Source of the DNA: an uncultured Colwellia sp.
Lineage (GTDB): Bacteria; Pseudomonadota; Gammaproteobacteria; Enterobacterales; Alteromonadaceae
DNA: 64,000 bases
Direction: 5' to 3'
Assembly (NCBI GenBank): GCA_913063325.1
Contig: CAJXYE010000010.1
Coordinates: forward strand, 1-64,000
The position numbers were made by a program, and so were the translations under genes. The notes beneath the pieces are model-generated. The model was not told the origin of the DNA, ran no database searches, and saw only the letters and a list, made by a program, of their open reading frames with translations. This document shows positions 1-9,174 of the stretch, piece after piece. The stretch's first letter is position 1; every line of letters begins with the position of its first letter.

Positions 1-59
1 TATTTTCATAAGTTACTCCAAATAATTGTTTGAAGTAACTTAACTTGATAACTACTTAT

Positions 60-272
60 TGTTTAGATGCTCTTTGCAGGACGCTTACGCATCTTCGATG
101 TGTTTTGTCGAAACTTAGCATCCATGCTACGTCCGATCAGAAACTTCGGGAATGACGAATTCAGGAACTCACGTCATGTTGAACTTGTTTCAGTATCTTA
201 ACCAGCAAGTGGCAACCTAAACGAGATCCTGATACTGAAATAAATTCAGCATGACGAATTCAGGAGAATGTG
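60..272. repeat. Mixed family A / family B intergenic repeats
   Basis: The block combines the family B module (AGCATCCATGCTACGTCC followed by CGGGAATGACGA) with family A hairpins (CTGAAATAAATTCAG, and TTGAACTTGTTTCAGTATC). Both families recur at many other intergenic sites in the window. No gene is visible. A 13-base sequence TGTTTGAAGTAAC at about 27-39 is the same as the last bases of the vpsP-like gene read on the opposite strand, so it forms an inverted pair with about 289-301. Confidence 0.75.
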
Positions 273-289
273 CTTCGAGTATAACGAGG

Positions 290-1027
290 TTACTTCAAAC
301 AAAACTTTCTATATGGATACCATTCTTTTTGTTTTGAATACTGAGGATTAAACTTTAGCTGGCTACATAACAGTTTTTCTCTGTTTAAATCCTTAGCAAA
401 CTCAAGTACCTGATGTAGTGATTTATATTGCTTAGTTGCGATATCAAACTGTTTGAACAACAAATCCCTTTCTTGACCTGCTAATGCCTGCCAATTTAAT
501 AACAACACCTGTATTGTGCCTACCGTCACTAAATCGACATAAGGGCCTGTAGAGAGCGCTTGGTCGATATAATATATAGTCTGCTCGTTATAACCATGTA
601 ATGCATTGTTTAAACGAGCTAAGTCAATCCAAGGATCTGGCCATAAAGGTCTTAGCTCTGTTGCTAATAAATACCATTGATTAACCTCTGTTAACTTGGA
701 TGAATCTTCAAAGCCCATATCAACACCCCAATGCATGATCTTGCCAACCATATGAGCATAATGCGGATGTGTCGGGTCTAACGATTGGGCTTTATTTATC
801 GAAGTTAATGTATCTGTGTATTCGGCTTTATCTTTTATAGTATTTTGTTTTGCCCATTCGTTTAATGAAAATTCAGCATTAAAATACCAAGCATTAGCCG
901 CACCTCGACTAAAAACAGTTGATAAACAATACAAAGTGAGCAGTAATAACAAACCTAAAGCGATAAAGTTAACTGGCTTACTTTTAAGCAGATGATGTGA
1001 CGAAATTGATGAAGCGCTCATAGACAA
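290..1027 (-). CDS. VpsP-like polysaccharide biosynthesis protein
   Basis: The product has 245 residues, with one N-terminal membrane segment (about residues 18-38, a LLLLLTLYCL stretch) and a soluble, probably periplasmic, helical part with TPR-like character (YTDTLTSINKAQSLDPTHP, then ATELRPLWPDPWIDLARL). This pattern resembles proteins annotated as the VpsP family in Vibrio and Alteromonadales exopolysaccharide clusters. Their biochemical role is not established. It is the last gene of the minus-strand exopolysaccharide run, 158 bases after the PHP phosphatase, and is followed by repeats. The assignment rests on overall pattern and context; a generic TPR-like membrane protein is the alternative. 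Confidence 0.6.
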   Translation of the reverse strand: MSMSASSISSHHLLKSKPVNFIALGLLLLLTLYCLSTVFSRGAANAWYFNAEFSLNEWAKQNTIKDKAEYTDTLTSINKAQSLDPTHPHYAHMVGKIMHWGVDMGFEDSSKLTEVNQWYLLATELRPLWPDPWIDLARLNNALHGYNEQTIYYIDQALSTGPYVDLVTVGTIQVLLLNWQALAGQERDLLFKQFDIATKQYKSLHQVLEFAKDLNREKLLCSQLKFNPQYSKQKEWYPYRKFCLK

Positions 1028-1185
1028 TCCTTTAATTTAACCTAGCTATGTACCTAATTAGTTAACTCAGGACCTTGTTACAAGCTGGATCCTCGATTAA
1101 TAGACCACGAGGATGACGGCCCTAAACGACGAAAATCACGTGCCTGAGCCATGCGCATAGCCCCCCGATGAGCCTAGCGAAAAAG

Positions 1186-1914
1186 CTATCTTTCAAACAT
1201 ACTATCAGTAATATCATAAGCATTATCGTAAAACAATTCTTGGGCTTTCTCTTCACCAAATAATTCGATAACTTTGCTTCTGGCTTCACTTAATATAGGC
1301 GGTCTACGTTTTAAGTTATGGGCGTCACTCGCAACAATGTTAATAAAGCCTTGCTCAATATAGCTTAGGGATAACGCTTGGCATTCTTCACCAAAATGCC
1401 CAGTTATAGAGCTTGCTGTAGCTTGAAACCAGCATCCTAAACGTACAAAGGCTTTGATGTTATCGGGGGATCTTAATAAGTCTCGATTACGTTCGGGGTG
1501 AGCAATAACAGGAGTAATATTCTGTTTAAGTAAATGCTTAACTAACACGTCACTTCCGGCTGGAATGTGACTATGAGGAAACTCCAGCAGCATAAACTGC
1601 TGATTATTATAATTACCATATAAAGGGAGTTGCTGACGAGAAAGTAAAGAGAGTATTTCAGAATCTAATCGTACTTCTGCGGCATAAGCTAACTCAACCT
1701 GAATTTTTTCGTTATCAACAGCCTGTTGCAAAGCTAAAAAAGACGATGCAATCACCGACAAGTAATTATTAAAACGACCGAAATGTAAATGCGGCGTAAC
1801 CACAATACGTGTTACACCATCTGCTACCGCTAAGTTAATTAAGGCAAGAGCCTCAATCATATCCTTAGCGCCATCATCAATACCAGGTAAGATATGGCAA
1901 TGAATATCTATCAT
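1186..1914 (-). CDS. CpsB/YwqE-type PHP-domain tyrosine-protein phosphatase
   Basis: The 242-residue protein opens with IDIHCHILPGIDDGA, the metal-binding HxH plus D signature of PHP-fold phosphatases of the CpsB/CapC/YwqE family. It continues with TPHLHFGRFNN, PVIAHPERN and a late IVASDAHN, which supply the remaining metal ligands in order. The family removes phosphate from the tyrosine-rich tail of the cognate bacterial tyrosine kinase and so cycles capsule polymerisation. The neighbouring gene encodes a Wzc-like kinase with such a tail, so that kinase is the likely substrate. The length is normal for the family. This is a PHP enzyme, not the low-molecular-weight Wzb type usual in enterobacteria. 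Confidence 0.9.
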   Translation of the reverse strand: MIDIHCHILPGIDDGAKDMIEALALINLAVADGVTRIVVTPHLHFGRFNNYLSVIASSFLALQQAVDNEKIQVELAYAAEVRLDSEILSLLSRQQLPLYGNYNNQQFMLLEFPHSHIPAGSDVLVKHLLKQNITPVIAHPERNRDLLRSPDNIKAFVRLGCWFQATASSITGHFGEECQALSLSYIEQGFINIVASDAHNLKRRPPILSEARSKVIELFGEEKAQELFYDNAYDITDSMFER

Positions 1915-2045
1915 AACTTAATTATCCATTTGCCATTTTATGGCTGATCCAGTGTTGATGTGTATTTTTATAAACCAAAAAGCTAAACTGCTATTCAACA
2001 CTCAAATAAATAGCAATCCACTTTATAACAATTCACTTAGAACGG

Positions 2046-4319
2046 CTAACTCTTTTGTTCTTGGCCATAGGTATAATCACTGTAATAGCCGTGATAACTC
2101 TCGCTCGAAGCCATTTTTTTAGTATCAACTTTATTCAATACTACGCCAGCTATATTAGCATTTAAGTTAATTAATCGTCCTATGCCATCTTGAACTGATC
2201 CGATACGAGTATCATCACTTTTCACTATATAGATTACCGCATCTGATTGCTGAGCAATAACTAAAGAATCACTTACAGCTTGTACCGGTGGTGTATCAAT
2301 AATAATACGATCGTAAGATTTTTTAAGGTGATCTAATATTACAGCAAACTTAGGTGATAATAATAATTCAAGCGGATTAGACGGTATTTGACCACAAGGC
2401 ATAACAGTTAAACCTGATTTTTCATCTTGATAAATACAATCAGCAAATTGTTCGGTACCGGTGATTAAATTGCTCAAACCAGGGTGATAAAGCGGTATAT
2501 TAAAGCGTTTGCAAATACTCGGTTTACGCATATCCGCATCAATTAAAATCGTTTTTTCAACTTGTGCTAATGAAAAAGCCAAATTAGTTGCCGTTGTTGT
2601 TTTACCTTCACCCGGCACTGTAGATGTGATTTCAACTACTTTAGACGCCTTATCTAACTGTGTTAACACAAAACTGGTACGTAGAGTACGTACCGATTCT
2701 GAAAATTTATTAGAGTCATCTTCAAAAAAATAATGCAGCAATAAGGCAGCATTCTTCTTCAATACCACTAAGGGTAATAAACCTAACATGCGTTGTGATA
2801 GTTTATTTTCAATGTCACTGGCTGTTTTAAAAGTATCATTTAATGCATCGAGTACAAAGGCAATAACAAGGCCTAAACCAAAAGTACCTACAAAAGCTAA
2901 AATCACCAATAAAGGTTTATTCGGTTTTATTGGTTTAGTAGTTTTAAAAGCTCTGTCAGTAAATCGAGCGACAGCGGCATTAAAATCACTGGTTACTTCA
3001 GTTTCTTTAGCGCGAGAAAAGAATGTATCATAAATATTTCGGTTAGTTTCAACTTCACGCGACAATTTTCTATATTCATACTCTTTCGAGGTTATTTCAC
3101 GATACACTTTTTTAATTCGGGTTAGTTCTATTTCAAGCGCTTGAACATTACGTTTGCTGGTATTTAACTCTTTTTGAACACCTTTAACTAACCGTTGAAC
3201 CTGAAGAGAAAGATTTTTTTGCACAGAGATTAACTCAGCTTTCGCCGCAATAAGTTTAGGATGTTTAGGTCCATAAACACCACTTAAGTCTGATAATTTA
3301 AGTTCAGAGATAACTAATGTTCTTTTAATATCTTGTATCGCGCGGTGTGACGTAATATCGGGTATCGACTGCAATACTTCTAAGTTATCACGACCATATT
3401 CATCAATTACACGTATGATACTTTCTAACTTATTATTTTCATTCCTTGCAACCACTAACTGTACCGAGGTTTGTTCCAATTCTTTTGAAACTAGACCTAA
3501 GACACCTGAAATATCAATCAGGTTCTCACTTTCTAAATATTGCTGCAACTTATATTCAGACTCATCTAATCTAAGACGTAAATCAGTCAAGCGCGTAGTT
3601 AACCAACCTGAGGCTTCTTTCGTTACGCCCATTTTTCCAATCAAATGTTGTTCTATATAAACTTCACCAACGGTATTAGCCACTAAGGCAGCTAAAGCAG
3701 GATCACTGCTTTGAAATGAAATATGAACTAACTGGGTTTTTCGTACTGGGCTAATAGTTAAACGTTTAGTAAAAGCAGTAACTAACGCCTGTAACGCCTT
3801 TTGTTCTTGCTCTTCAATAGATAAGTCTAAAACTGCCTTTTTAGGAATAAAAGGCAGTGATTGTTTAACGTCATTAATAAAAGCGCGAACAGCTGATGGC
3901 TGGAAAATAAAGTCAGGGTGCTCTTTTAAGTTTAATTCTTCTATGACTATCTGGGCAATGCTTCTTGATTTTAAAATTTCAAATTGTGTAAGATAATACT
4001 CTTTTCGATTAGAATCTAACCCATAAACTTCTGCAAACGATACGGCTTTATTTTGTTGCGATTCAATCAATAAAGTGGCTGTAGAGCGATATATGGATGT
4101 CATATTTAGGGCAATCACAGCCGATAATAATGCAACCACAATAGCTAACGAGGAAATACGCCATAGGTATTTTTTAAATACTGAAAAATAATGGCGTAAA
4201 TCAATCATTTCTTCGACAGATTGGTTACTCATCGATTGAAAGCCTACAGAATTAGCTATTACTTGGGTTTTATCACTACCTCCAACAGTTGTCTCGCTGG
4301 CTATGTTACTATGTGTCAT
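2046..4319 (-). CDS. wzc: Wzc-like polysaccharide co-polymerase / tyrosine autokinase
   Basis: This 757-residue inner-membrane protein has the Wzz-type layout. A first membrane segment lies near residues 53-73, followed by a long periplasmic coiled-coil region and a second membrane segment near 475-500 (LLVILAFVGTFGLGLVIAFV). The C-terminal cytoplasmic BY-kinase domain shows Walker A (TSTVPGEGKTTTATNLA), Walker A' (ILIDADMRKPS) and Walker B (RIIIDTPPV). The tail SESYHGYYSDYTYG supplies the tyrosine cluster that is autophosphorylated in this family. Kinase and co-polymerase are fused in one chain, as is usual in Gram-negatives. Its ATG overlaps the stop of the upstream OPX gene (TAATG), which implies translational coupling. 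It controls chain length and export of the polymer. Confidence 0.93.
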   Translation of the reverse strand: MTHSNIASETTVGGSDKTQVIANSVGFQSMSNQSVEEMIDLRHYFSVFKKYLWRISSLAIVVALLSAVIALNMTSIYRSTATLLIESQQNKAVSFAEVYGLDSNRKEYYLTQFEILKSRSIAQIVIEELNLKEHPDFIFQPSAVRAFINDVKQSLPFIPKKAVLDLSIEEQEQKALQALVTAFTKRLTISPVRKTQLVHISFQSSDPALAALVANTVGEVYIEQHLIGKMGVTKEASGWLTTRLTDLRLRLDESEYKLQQYLESENLIDISGVLGLVSKELEQTSVQLVVARNENNKLESIIRVIDEYGRDNLEVLQSIPDITSHRAIQDIKRTLVISELKLSDLSGVYGPKHPKLIAAKAELISVQKNLSLQVQRLVKGVQKELNTSKRNVQALEIELTRIKKVYREITSKEYEYRKLSREVETNRNIYDTFFSRAKETEVTSDFNAAVARFTDRAFKTTKPIKPNKPLLVILAFVGTFGLGLVIAFVLDALNDTFKTASDIENKLSQRMLGLLPLVVLKKNAALLLHYFFEDDSNKFSESVRTLRTSFVLTQLDKASKVVEITSTVPGEGKTTTATNLAFSLAQVEKTILIDADMRKPSICKRFNIPLYHPGLSNLITGTEQFADCIYQDEKSGLTVMPCGQIPSNPLELLLSPKFAVILDHLKKSYDRIIIDTPPVQAVSDSLVIAQQSDAVIYIVKSDDTRIGSVQDGIGRLINLNANIAGVVLNKVDTKKMASSESYHGYYSDYTYGQEQKS

Positions 4320-4852
4320 TAAAAAAACCTTTGCTCTATCGTGATGGTGTCGCCCGCATTTACATTATGCTCAAGAGATGCTTGCTGTTTAAATTTCTTA
4401 TCTGCTTCTCTATATAAAGAGATTTTATCCTTATCGGCGCGATCAGTTAAACCACCCGCTAACGCTACCGCCTGATTAATGGTCATGCCAGGCTGGTATG
4501 GGTAGCCACCCGGCTGTTTTACTTCGCCATGAATATAAAAAGGTCTATATTCAATAACCTGCACATAAACGTTTGGGTTAACTAAATAATCACCTTCTAG
4601 GCCTTGAGTAATCGCTAGCTCGACTTGTTTTATCGACAAACCAGCGACCTTAACCTCGCCTAAAAACGGGTAGTTGACACTACCACTGTTACCTAAGAAA
4701 CTTTCAATACTTAAATCGTCTTGACCGAAGACCTTAATAGCTATTTTGTCACCTGCACCTAGAATATAAGCTTCTTGGGCATGGGACACAGGTAACATAA
4801 ATAAGCTGAAAAATATGAAGAAACATAGTCGTTTATTAAAAAAAATAAGCAT
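4319..4852 (-). CDS. Short OPX polysaccharide export protein (PES plus SLBB, no outer-membrane helix)
   Basis: The 177-residue protein has a signal peptide ending near VSHAQ and a Poly_export domain (YILGAGDKIAIKVFGQDDLS). One SLBB-type domain follows (FYIHGEVKQPGGYPYQPGMTINQAVALAGG). Classical Wza is about twice as long, is a lipoprotein, and ends with an amphipathic helix that forms the outer-membrane pore. Here there is no lipobox cysteine and no room for that helix. Known short OPX proteins are thought to work with a separate outer-membrane beta-barrel, and the next upstream gene encodes one. It is stop/start coupled to the wzc-like gene. Confidence 0.88.
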   Translation of the reverse strand: MLIFFNKRLCFFIFFSLFMLPVSHAQEAYILGAGDKIAIKVFGQDDLSIESFLGNSGSVNYPFLGEVKVAGLSIKQVELAITQGLEGDYLVNPNVYVQVIEYRPFYIHGEVKQPGGYPYQPGMTINQAVALAGGLTDRADKDKISLYREADKKFKQQASLEHNVNAGDTITIEQRFF

Positions 4853-4861
4853 TAAAGGTCT

Positions 4862-6064
4862 CTATAAAGAAAAAGTAAAGTCTACGCCAACAACGTTTTT
4901 ATCATATACAATATTTTCATCGGTAGAATCTTGGTCGGTATATTCAATGTAAAAAGTTACATCAACCCAACGCCTAAATTTATAACTAACATCAGCATAT
5001 AAATTATTACTTTTATCTAGACGTACAACACCAGTATATTCCTCACGTACATAACTAAAGCTTATGGTAGAAGTCACCTTTTCATCCCATTCATGCTGCC
5101 AGTTTGCCGCGTAAATGCTTTCACTAATGTAATCACCTTGTACATCAGGATCTTTAGCCGCTCGAGATGTTTCCAGCGTTAAGGTAGTATAAGTTAAGGG
5201 TTTCCAATCAACATTGCCCTCCCAACTCACCCCTTTAAAATCTTCACGCCCTGCATCTATAAACTTCTTCTGCTCTTGGCCTATCTTAAAACTACCTGAG
5301 GTTAACTTGGTAGCTTCCCATTTCATCCCTACTAATGCACTGAACATATCTGAGTCGCGTGAAATCGATTCAGCAACGTCATACTTAATAGGCCCTGCTT
5401 TGACTTCAAAAAAAGCATCCGTACTCGCGTTTGTAGTATAGAAAAAAGTAGTCCCTAACGTAGACTGATTGAAACTACTCTTTTCCGTTACCTCGGGAAA
5501 GTTAGTGTAATTTTTATTATAATAACGGCCCATAAAAGCTATACGACCACTTGAGGTTAAACTACCATATTCATAGGTTAACTTGGCTAATTGCTCATTG
5601 TATGATAAAGGTTCGTCGTAATCATTGCCTAACCCTTCCGTTAGGCCTGTACCACGTGGTTCAATATCCGTATTCGCTTCAAGTTTAATGTCAAAACGAG
5701 AGCGAGAACTTGCTTCTAAATGACTGGTAAAGCCTAAATTACCAATAACATAATTATCATCAGAGCTATCAAGATAAGTGCCTGACTCTACGCCAACATC
5801 GAGTTGATAATTATTGATGCCGTCATCAAGTAAAAAATTTACTGATGGTGCTAGGGTAAAGATTCCACTTCCCGTAGTTTCATTTCCTTGGCTGAAAATA
5901 TTATTATCGTATTTATAGCCGGTATTAATAATAGGTACAATCGCAACGCCCGAGTCAGTAATATAGGGTTCAGGTTCTACGGCAAAAACTGAACTGCAAA
6001 ATGCAACGGCAGTGGCACTAAATAGCAGCTTAGTTTTCATTTTCATTTTCATTTTCATTTTCAT
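4862..6064 (-). CDS. Outer-membrane beta-barrel protein of the exopolysaccharide locus
   Basis: The protein has up to 400 residues, with a signal peptide (LLFSATAVAFCSSVFA) and then alternating amphipathic strands typical of a barrel, ending in VVGVDFTFSL with a penultimate aromatic pattern. It resembles barrels found beside OPX genes in Gram-negative exopolysaccharide clusters. Its position 9 bases upstream of a short OPX gene fits a role as the outer-membrane pore of the secretion machine; this is inferred. The start lies in five tandem ATGAAA units (MKMKMKMKMK). The AAGGG ribosome site is only 3 bases from the first ATG but 9 from the second (position 6058), so initiation at 6058 or a later repeat is more likely than at 6064. 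Confidence 0.78.
   Translation of the reverse strand: MKMKMKMKMKTKLLFSATAVAFCSSVFAVEPEPYITDSGVAIVPIINTGYKYDNNIFSQGNETTGSGIFTLAPSVNFLLDDGINNYQLDVGVESGTYLDSSDDNYVIGNLGFTSHLEASSRSRFDIKLEANTDIEPRGTGLTEGLGNDYDEPLSYNEQLAKLTYEYGSLTSSGRIAFMGRYYNKNYTNFPEVTEKSSFNQSTLGTTFFYTTNASTDAFFEVKAGPIKYDVAESISRDSDMFSALVGMKWEATKLTSGSFKIGQEQKKFIDAGREDFKGVSWEGNVDWKPLTYTTLTLETSRAAKDPDVQGDYISESIYAANWQHEWDEKVTSTISFSYVREEYTGVVRLDKSNNLYADVSYKFRRWVDVTFYIEYTDQDSTDENIVYDKNVVGVDFTFSL
6035..6064 (-). repeat. Five tandem ATGAAA units spanning the start codon
   Basis: ATG codons occur at 6064, 6058, 6052, 6046 and 6040, each followed by AAA. Gain or loss of a unit keeps the reading frame, but changes the spacing between the Shine-Dalgarno sequence and the usable start codons and the charge at the signal-peptide N terminus. 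Confidence 0.95.
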
Positions 6065-6113
6065 AATCCCTTAAATTAATTTCATGCTTTGTCGTGTAAA
6101 CTATTAAAAATGA

Positions 6114-7514
6114 CTAATACGCATTTTTTGAAACAAAGCCTTTAAAAATTGTTAAAAATATAATTTTAATATCCAGCCAAACAGACCAATTCTTTATATA
6201 CTGAAGGTCAAACTCGACTCTTTTTTTCATTTTTTCCAAAGTGTCTGTTTCGCCGCGCCAACCATTTATTTGCGCCCAACCGGTAATGCCTGGCTTAACT
6301 TTATGGCGTAACATATAAAACTCTACTTTTTTACGGTATTCTTCATTATGAGATACTGCGTGAGGCCTTGGCCCCACGATAGACATAGAGCCACTCAATA
6401 CATTAAAGAACTGTGGTAATTCATCTAAACTTGTTCTACGTAAAAAACCACCAAAGGGGGTGATACGGATATCACCTTTTGTCGCTTGAATGACCTTGTC
6501 GCTATTCTCCATCACCGACATTGAGCGAAATTTCCATACCTTTATTTTTTGCCCCGATAGACCATAACGATCTTGTTTAAATAAAACAGGGCCTTTAGAT
6601 GTCAGCTTAATAATTACCGCTATAACCGTAAGTATCGGTAAAATCGCACATAAAATTAGTGATCCGATAACAAGATCTTCACTGCGCTTTATTAAACGAC
6701 GAATGCCTTGATACGGTGACTCAAAAACACTGAGTGTGTCTATTTCACCGACATGGTCGATACGTGAATGCATTAAGTTTGATAAAAGAAAGTCTGGAAC
6801 CAGATGAACATCAACCGTAGTATCACCTAAATAAGAAAGTATTTCAGCAATGCGCTTTTCTGCAGCTATAGGTAAGGCGATAAACAAAACATCAATTTCA
6901 CCTGATCGAGCTTTATTTACGGCTGTATCGATAGAACCTACAATATCACTTGAGCTCAGACCCGTAAGCCTATCGGGTGCTCTATCTTCAAAAAAACCAA
7001 CATTGTCATAACCTAACTCATCATGCAGGTTAATTTGTTCCATAATCTTAATACCTGACTGAGTAGCACCAATAATGGCAACTTTTTTACTGCTCAAACC
7101 CAACTTGCGTTTATTTTTTTTGTACGCACGTAAAGTCACACGCCATAAAAACAAAAAGCTAAAAGCCAGTAAAAACCACAGCATAATAGTAATACGTGAA
7201 AGTTGTTCAGATACTTTCAAGACAAAAGAGAAAACGACAAGACCACCAAAAGATAGCAGTAAACTTAACCATGCGGTGAATACCATCTCTCTTAACTTAC
7301 CTGCGCGCCAAGAACGATATAAATTTAAGCCTTCAGCGACATAAGAAAAACTCACCAGCACAACCAAGAGTGCAATTAAATATTCGCGGGTTAAAGGAAC
7401 ACCGTAGAGATAGGACGCTGAAATTAAACTAGCTGTTACAATCAGAATATCTATTAGTTTAGTGGCAAAGGAGTTGCTACTAAAACTGTCACTAAAAAGA
7501 GCTCTGGGGAGCAT
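6114..7514 (-). CDS. Undecaprenyl-phosphate sugar phosphotransferase (WbaP/WcaJ-type initiating enzyme)
   Basis: The 466-residue membrane protein starts with about four membrane helices (residues 15-125). A CoA-binding/Rossmann-like domain follows (KVAIIGATQSGIKIMEQI, about 145-250), then a further hydrophobic segment (IGSLILCAILPILTVIAVII) and the catalytic polyprenyl glycosylphosphotransferase domain. That domain carries KVWKFRSM, RTSLDELPQFFNVL, SIVGPRPHA and KPGITGWAQINGWRG. The family transfers a sugar 1-phosphate, commonly glucose or galactose, to undecaprenyl phosphate on the cytoplasmic side and starts the repeat unit. The sugar cannot be read from sequence. It is transcribed ahead of the barrel, OPX and kinase genes, with a 240-base gap upstream that could hold an internal promoter. 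Confidence 0.92.
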   Translation of the reverse strand: MLPRALFSDSFSSNSFATKLIDILIVTASLISASYLYGVPLTREYLIALLVVLVSFSYVAEGLNLYRSWRAGKLREMVFTAWLSLLLSFGGLVVFSFVLKVSEQLSRITIMLWFLLAFSFLFLWRVTLRAYKKNKRKLGLSSKKVAIIGATQSGIKIMEQINLHDELGYDNVGFFEDRAPDRLTGLSSSDIVGSIDTAVNKARSGEIDVLFIALPIAAEKRIAEILSYLGDTTVDVHLVPDFLLSNLMHSRIDHVGEIDTLSVFESPYQGIRRLIKRSEDLVIGSLILCAILPILTVIAVIIKLTSKGPVLFKQDRYGLSGQKIKVWKFRSMSVMENSDKVIQATKGDIRITPFGGFLRRTSLDELPQFFNVLSGSMSIVGPRPHAVSHNEEYRKKVEFYMLRHKVKPGITGWAQINGWRGETDTLEKMKKRVEFDLQYIKNWSVWLDIKIIFLTIFKGFVSKNAY

Positions 7515-7755
7515 GTATTATCCCTAATATTTGAAATGTTTATTTCCATTTGTAATTGATGAAAATAATTTGGTGTATTATAACGAACTAAAAGGACCAT
7601 TATAAGTAGGCAGTGTAAGAATTAATTGTTCAATTTATGAATATCATTGAGTTTTTAGTAATATAGACGCATTCAAGTTAATTTCTGCGAAATATAACCA
7701 CACTTTAAATTAATATGTAGTTATATTTCATTAAACCTAGCATAAGTACATATAG

Positions 7756-9174
7756 CTAAGATTTAGCTGATGAAATATATCCCAATACTTTCTCAACTAA
7801 TTCAATTGCTATTAACTGACTATCCGCTTCTATATAGCACCTAAGTTCTGGTGCGTTACCTGAAGGGCGTAGGTGTATGATAAATTGATTGTTTAATGTC
7901 ATTCGAAGCCCGTCAGTTTTATCAATACTGATTACTGTGAACTCTTTTAGACCTGCATTCAGCAATAATGTTTGAGGATCCGCTTCTACTTCTTCAAGAA
8001 GGTTTAAACTAGACTCTCTTGAAAAGTTTTGTAACCTATCACTTGCCGTGAAACTTTTAGGCAAGTTTGCTAGTAACTGAGATATTGGCTTTGAGCCTGC
8101 CAAAGCCAATACCGCTAAAGCGGGTAAAAGTGCGTCTCTAGTCGGCAATGCCGAAAGAAGCTTTTGATTTAGTGATATATCACTTCCTAACAAAAACCCG
8201 CCATTAGCTTCAAAACCCGCTACACGCTGATAGCTTTGATTCAATGCTGAAAATTGCGCTATAACATAAGGTGAACCGATTTTAGTTCGCTCTACCTTAT
8301 GGAAAGCACCACAACGTTCAATGCCAGAGTTACAACTAACGGGTACTGCTAAAGCTTCTATTTCTAGGTATTGTGCCGCCAATAAACACAAAATATCACC
8401 GCGTAAATAGTTACCTGCTTCATCAGAAAGCAATGGCCTATCGCCATCACCATCGGTTGAGAAAATAGCATCTAAACCATACTCACCTTGCCAAAGTTGA
8501 GCTTGTTTAATATCTTCTTGACCAACGGCTTCTGTATCTATAGGAACAAACTTGTCACTACGCCCTAGAGAGACAACTTCAGCACCTAATGCAGTAAATA
8601 AATCAGCATACAAATCACGACCTGCACTTGAATGCTCATAAATACCTATTTTTTTACCTAATAATAAGTCATCTGAAAAAAGCTCCAAATAACGCTGTTT
8701 ATAAGAGTCACTTGCTTTGTGGGATATAGCAGGAAGCTCGTTATTAAACGCTAGTGCTGGCACTTCAACTTCAGCCGCTAAAATAGCCAGCTCATCAGCT
8801 TTACTAATCTCCCCTTCTGGACGATAAAATTTAAGTCCATTTCGATCAAAAGGGATATGACTACCAGTTACCATGATTGATGGAATAGCATCGTTCATCG
8901 AGGTAAAAGCTAAAGCCGGTGTTGGAATAACGCCATAATAATCTACTCTTATTCCTAAATCTTTTGCAGCGGCTATACAGCTTGCTGCAATTTCAGGGCT
9001 ACTTGGGCGATTATCAATCGCTATAGCTAAACGCTTATAGTGCTTATTTGTAGATAAGAATGCTAAGGTAAATGCGGCACAAACTTCAGGTGTAAAGTCA
9101 TCAACAAGACCACGAGCACCACTTGTACCAAAAGCTATATTACTATTGCTTAAAGTTGTTGCTGCATTCATCAA
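7756..9174 (-). CDS. manB: Phosphomannomutase
   Basis: The 472-residue alpha-D-phosphohexomutase has an N-terminal FGTSGARGLV motif and the active-site serine loop VTGSHIPFDRNGLKF. The metal-binding loop is STDGDGDRPL, the sugar-recognition loop is GFEANGGFLLG, and the C-terminal phosphate-binding part is RPSGNAPELRCYIEA. The serine loop reads TGSHIP rather than the commoner TASHNP; the nucleophilic serine is kept. It converts mannose 6-phosphate to mannose 1-phosphate for manC, whose stop codon is one base upstream, so the two are co-transcribed. Some activity on glucose phosphates cannot be excluded. Confidence 0.9.
   Translation of the reverse strand: MMNAATTLSNSNIAFGTSGARGLVDDFTPEVCAAFTLAFLSTNKHYKRLAIAIDNRPSSPEIAASCIAAAKDLGIRVDYYGVIPTPALAFTSMNDAIPSIMVTGSHIPFDRNGLKFYRPEGEISKADELAILAAEVEVPALAFNNELPAISHKASDSYKQRYLELFSDDLLLGKKIGIYEHSSAGRDLYADLFTALGAEVVSLGRSDKFVPIDTEAVGQEDIKQAQLWQGEYGLDAIFSTDGDGDRPLLSDEAGNYLRGDILCLLAAQYLEIEALAVPVSCNSGIERCGAFHKVERTKIGSPYVIAQFSALNQSYQRVAGFEANGGFLLGSDISLNQKLLSALPTRDALLPALAVLALAGSKPISQLLANLPKSFTASDRLQNFSRESSLNLLEEVEADPQTLLLNAGLKEFTVISIDKTDGLRMTLNNQFIIHLRPSGNAPELRCYIEADSQLIAIELVEKVLGYISSAKS

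Noticed and set aside
2509-3660. Plus-strand ORFs within wzc (2509-2733, 2788-3033, 3415-3660)
   Set aside because: These are short antisense shadows of a clear gene, without ribosome sites or family features.
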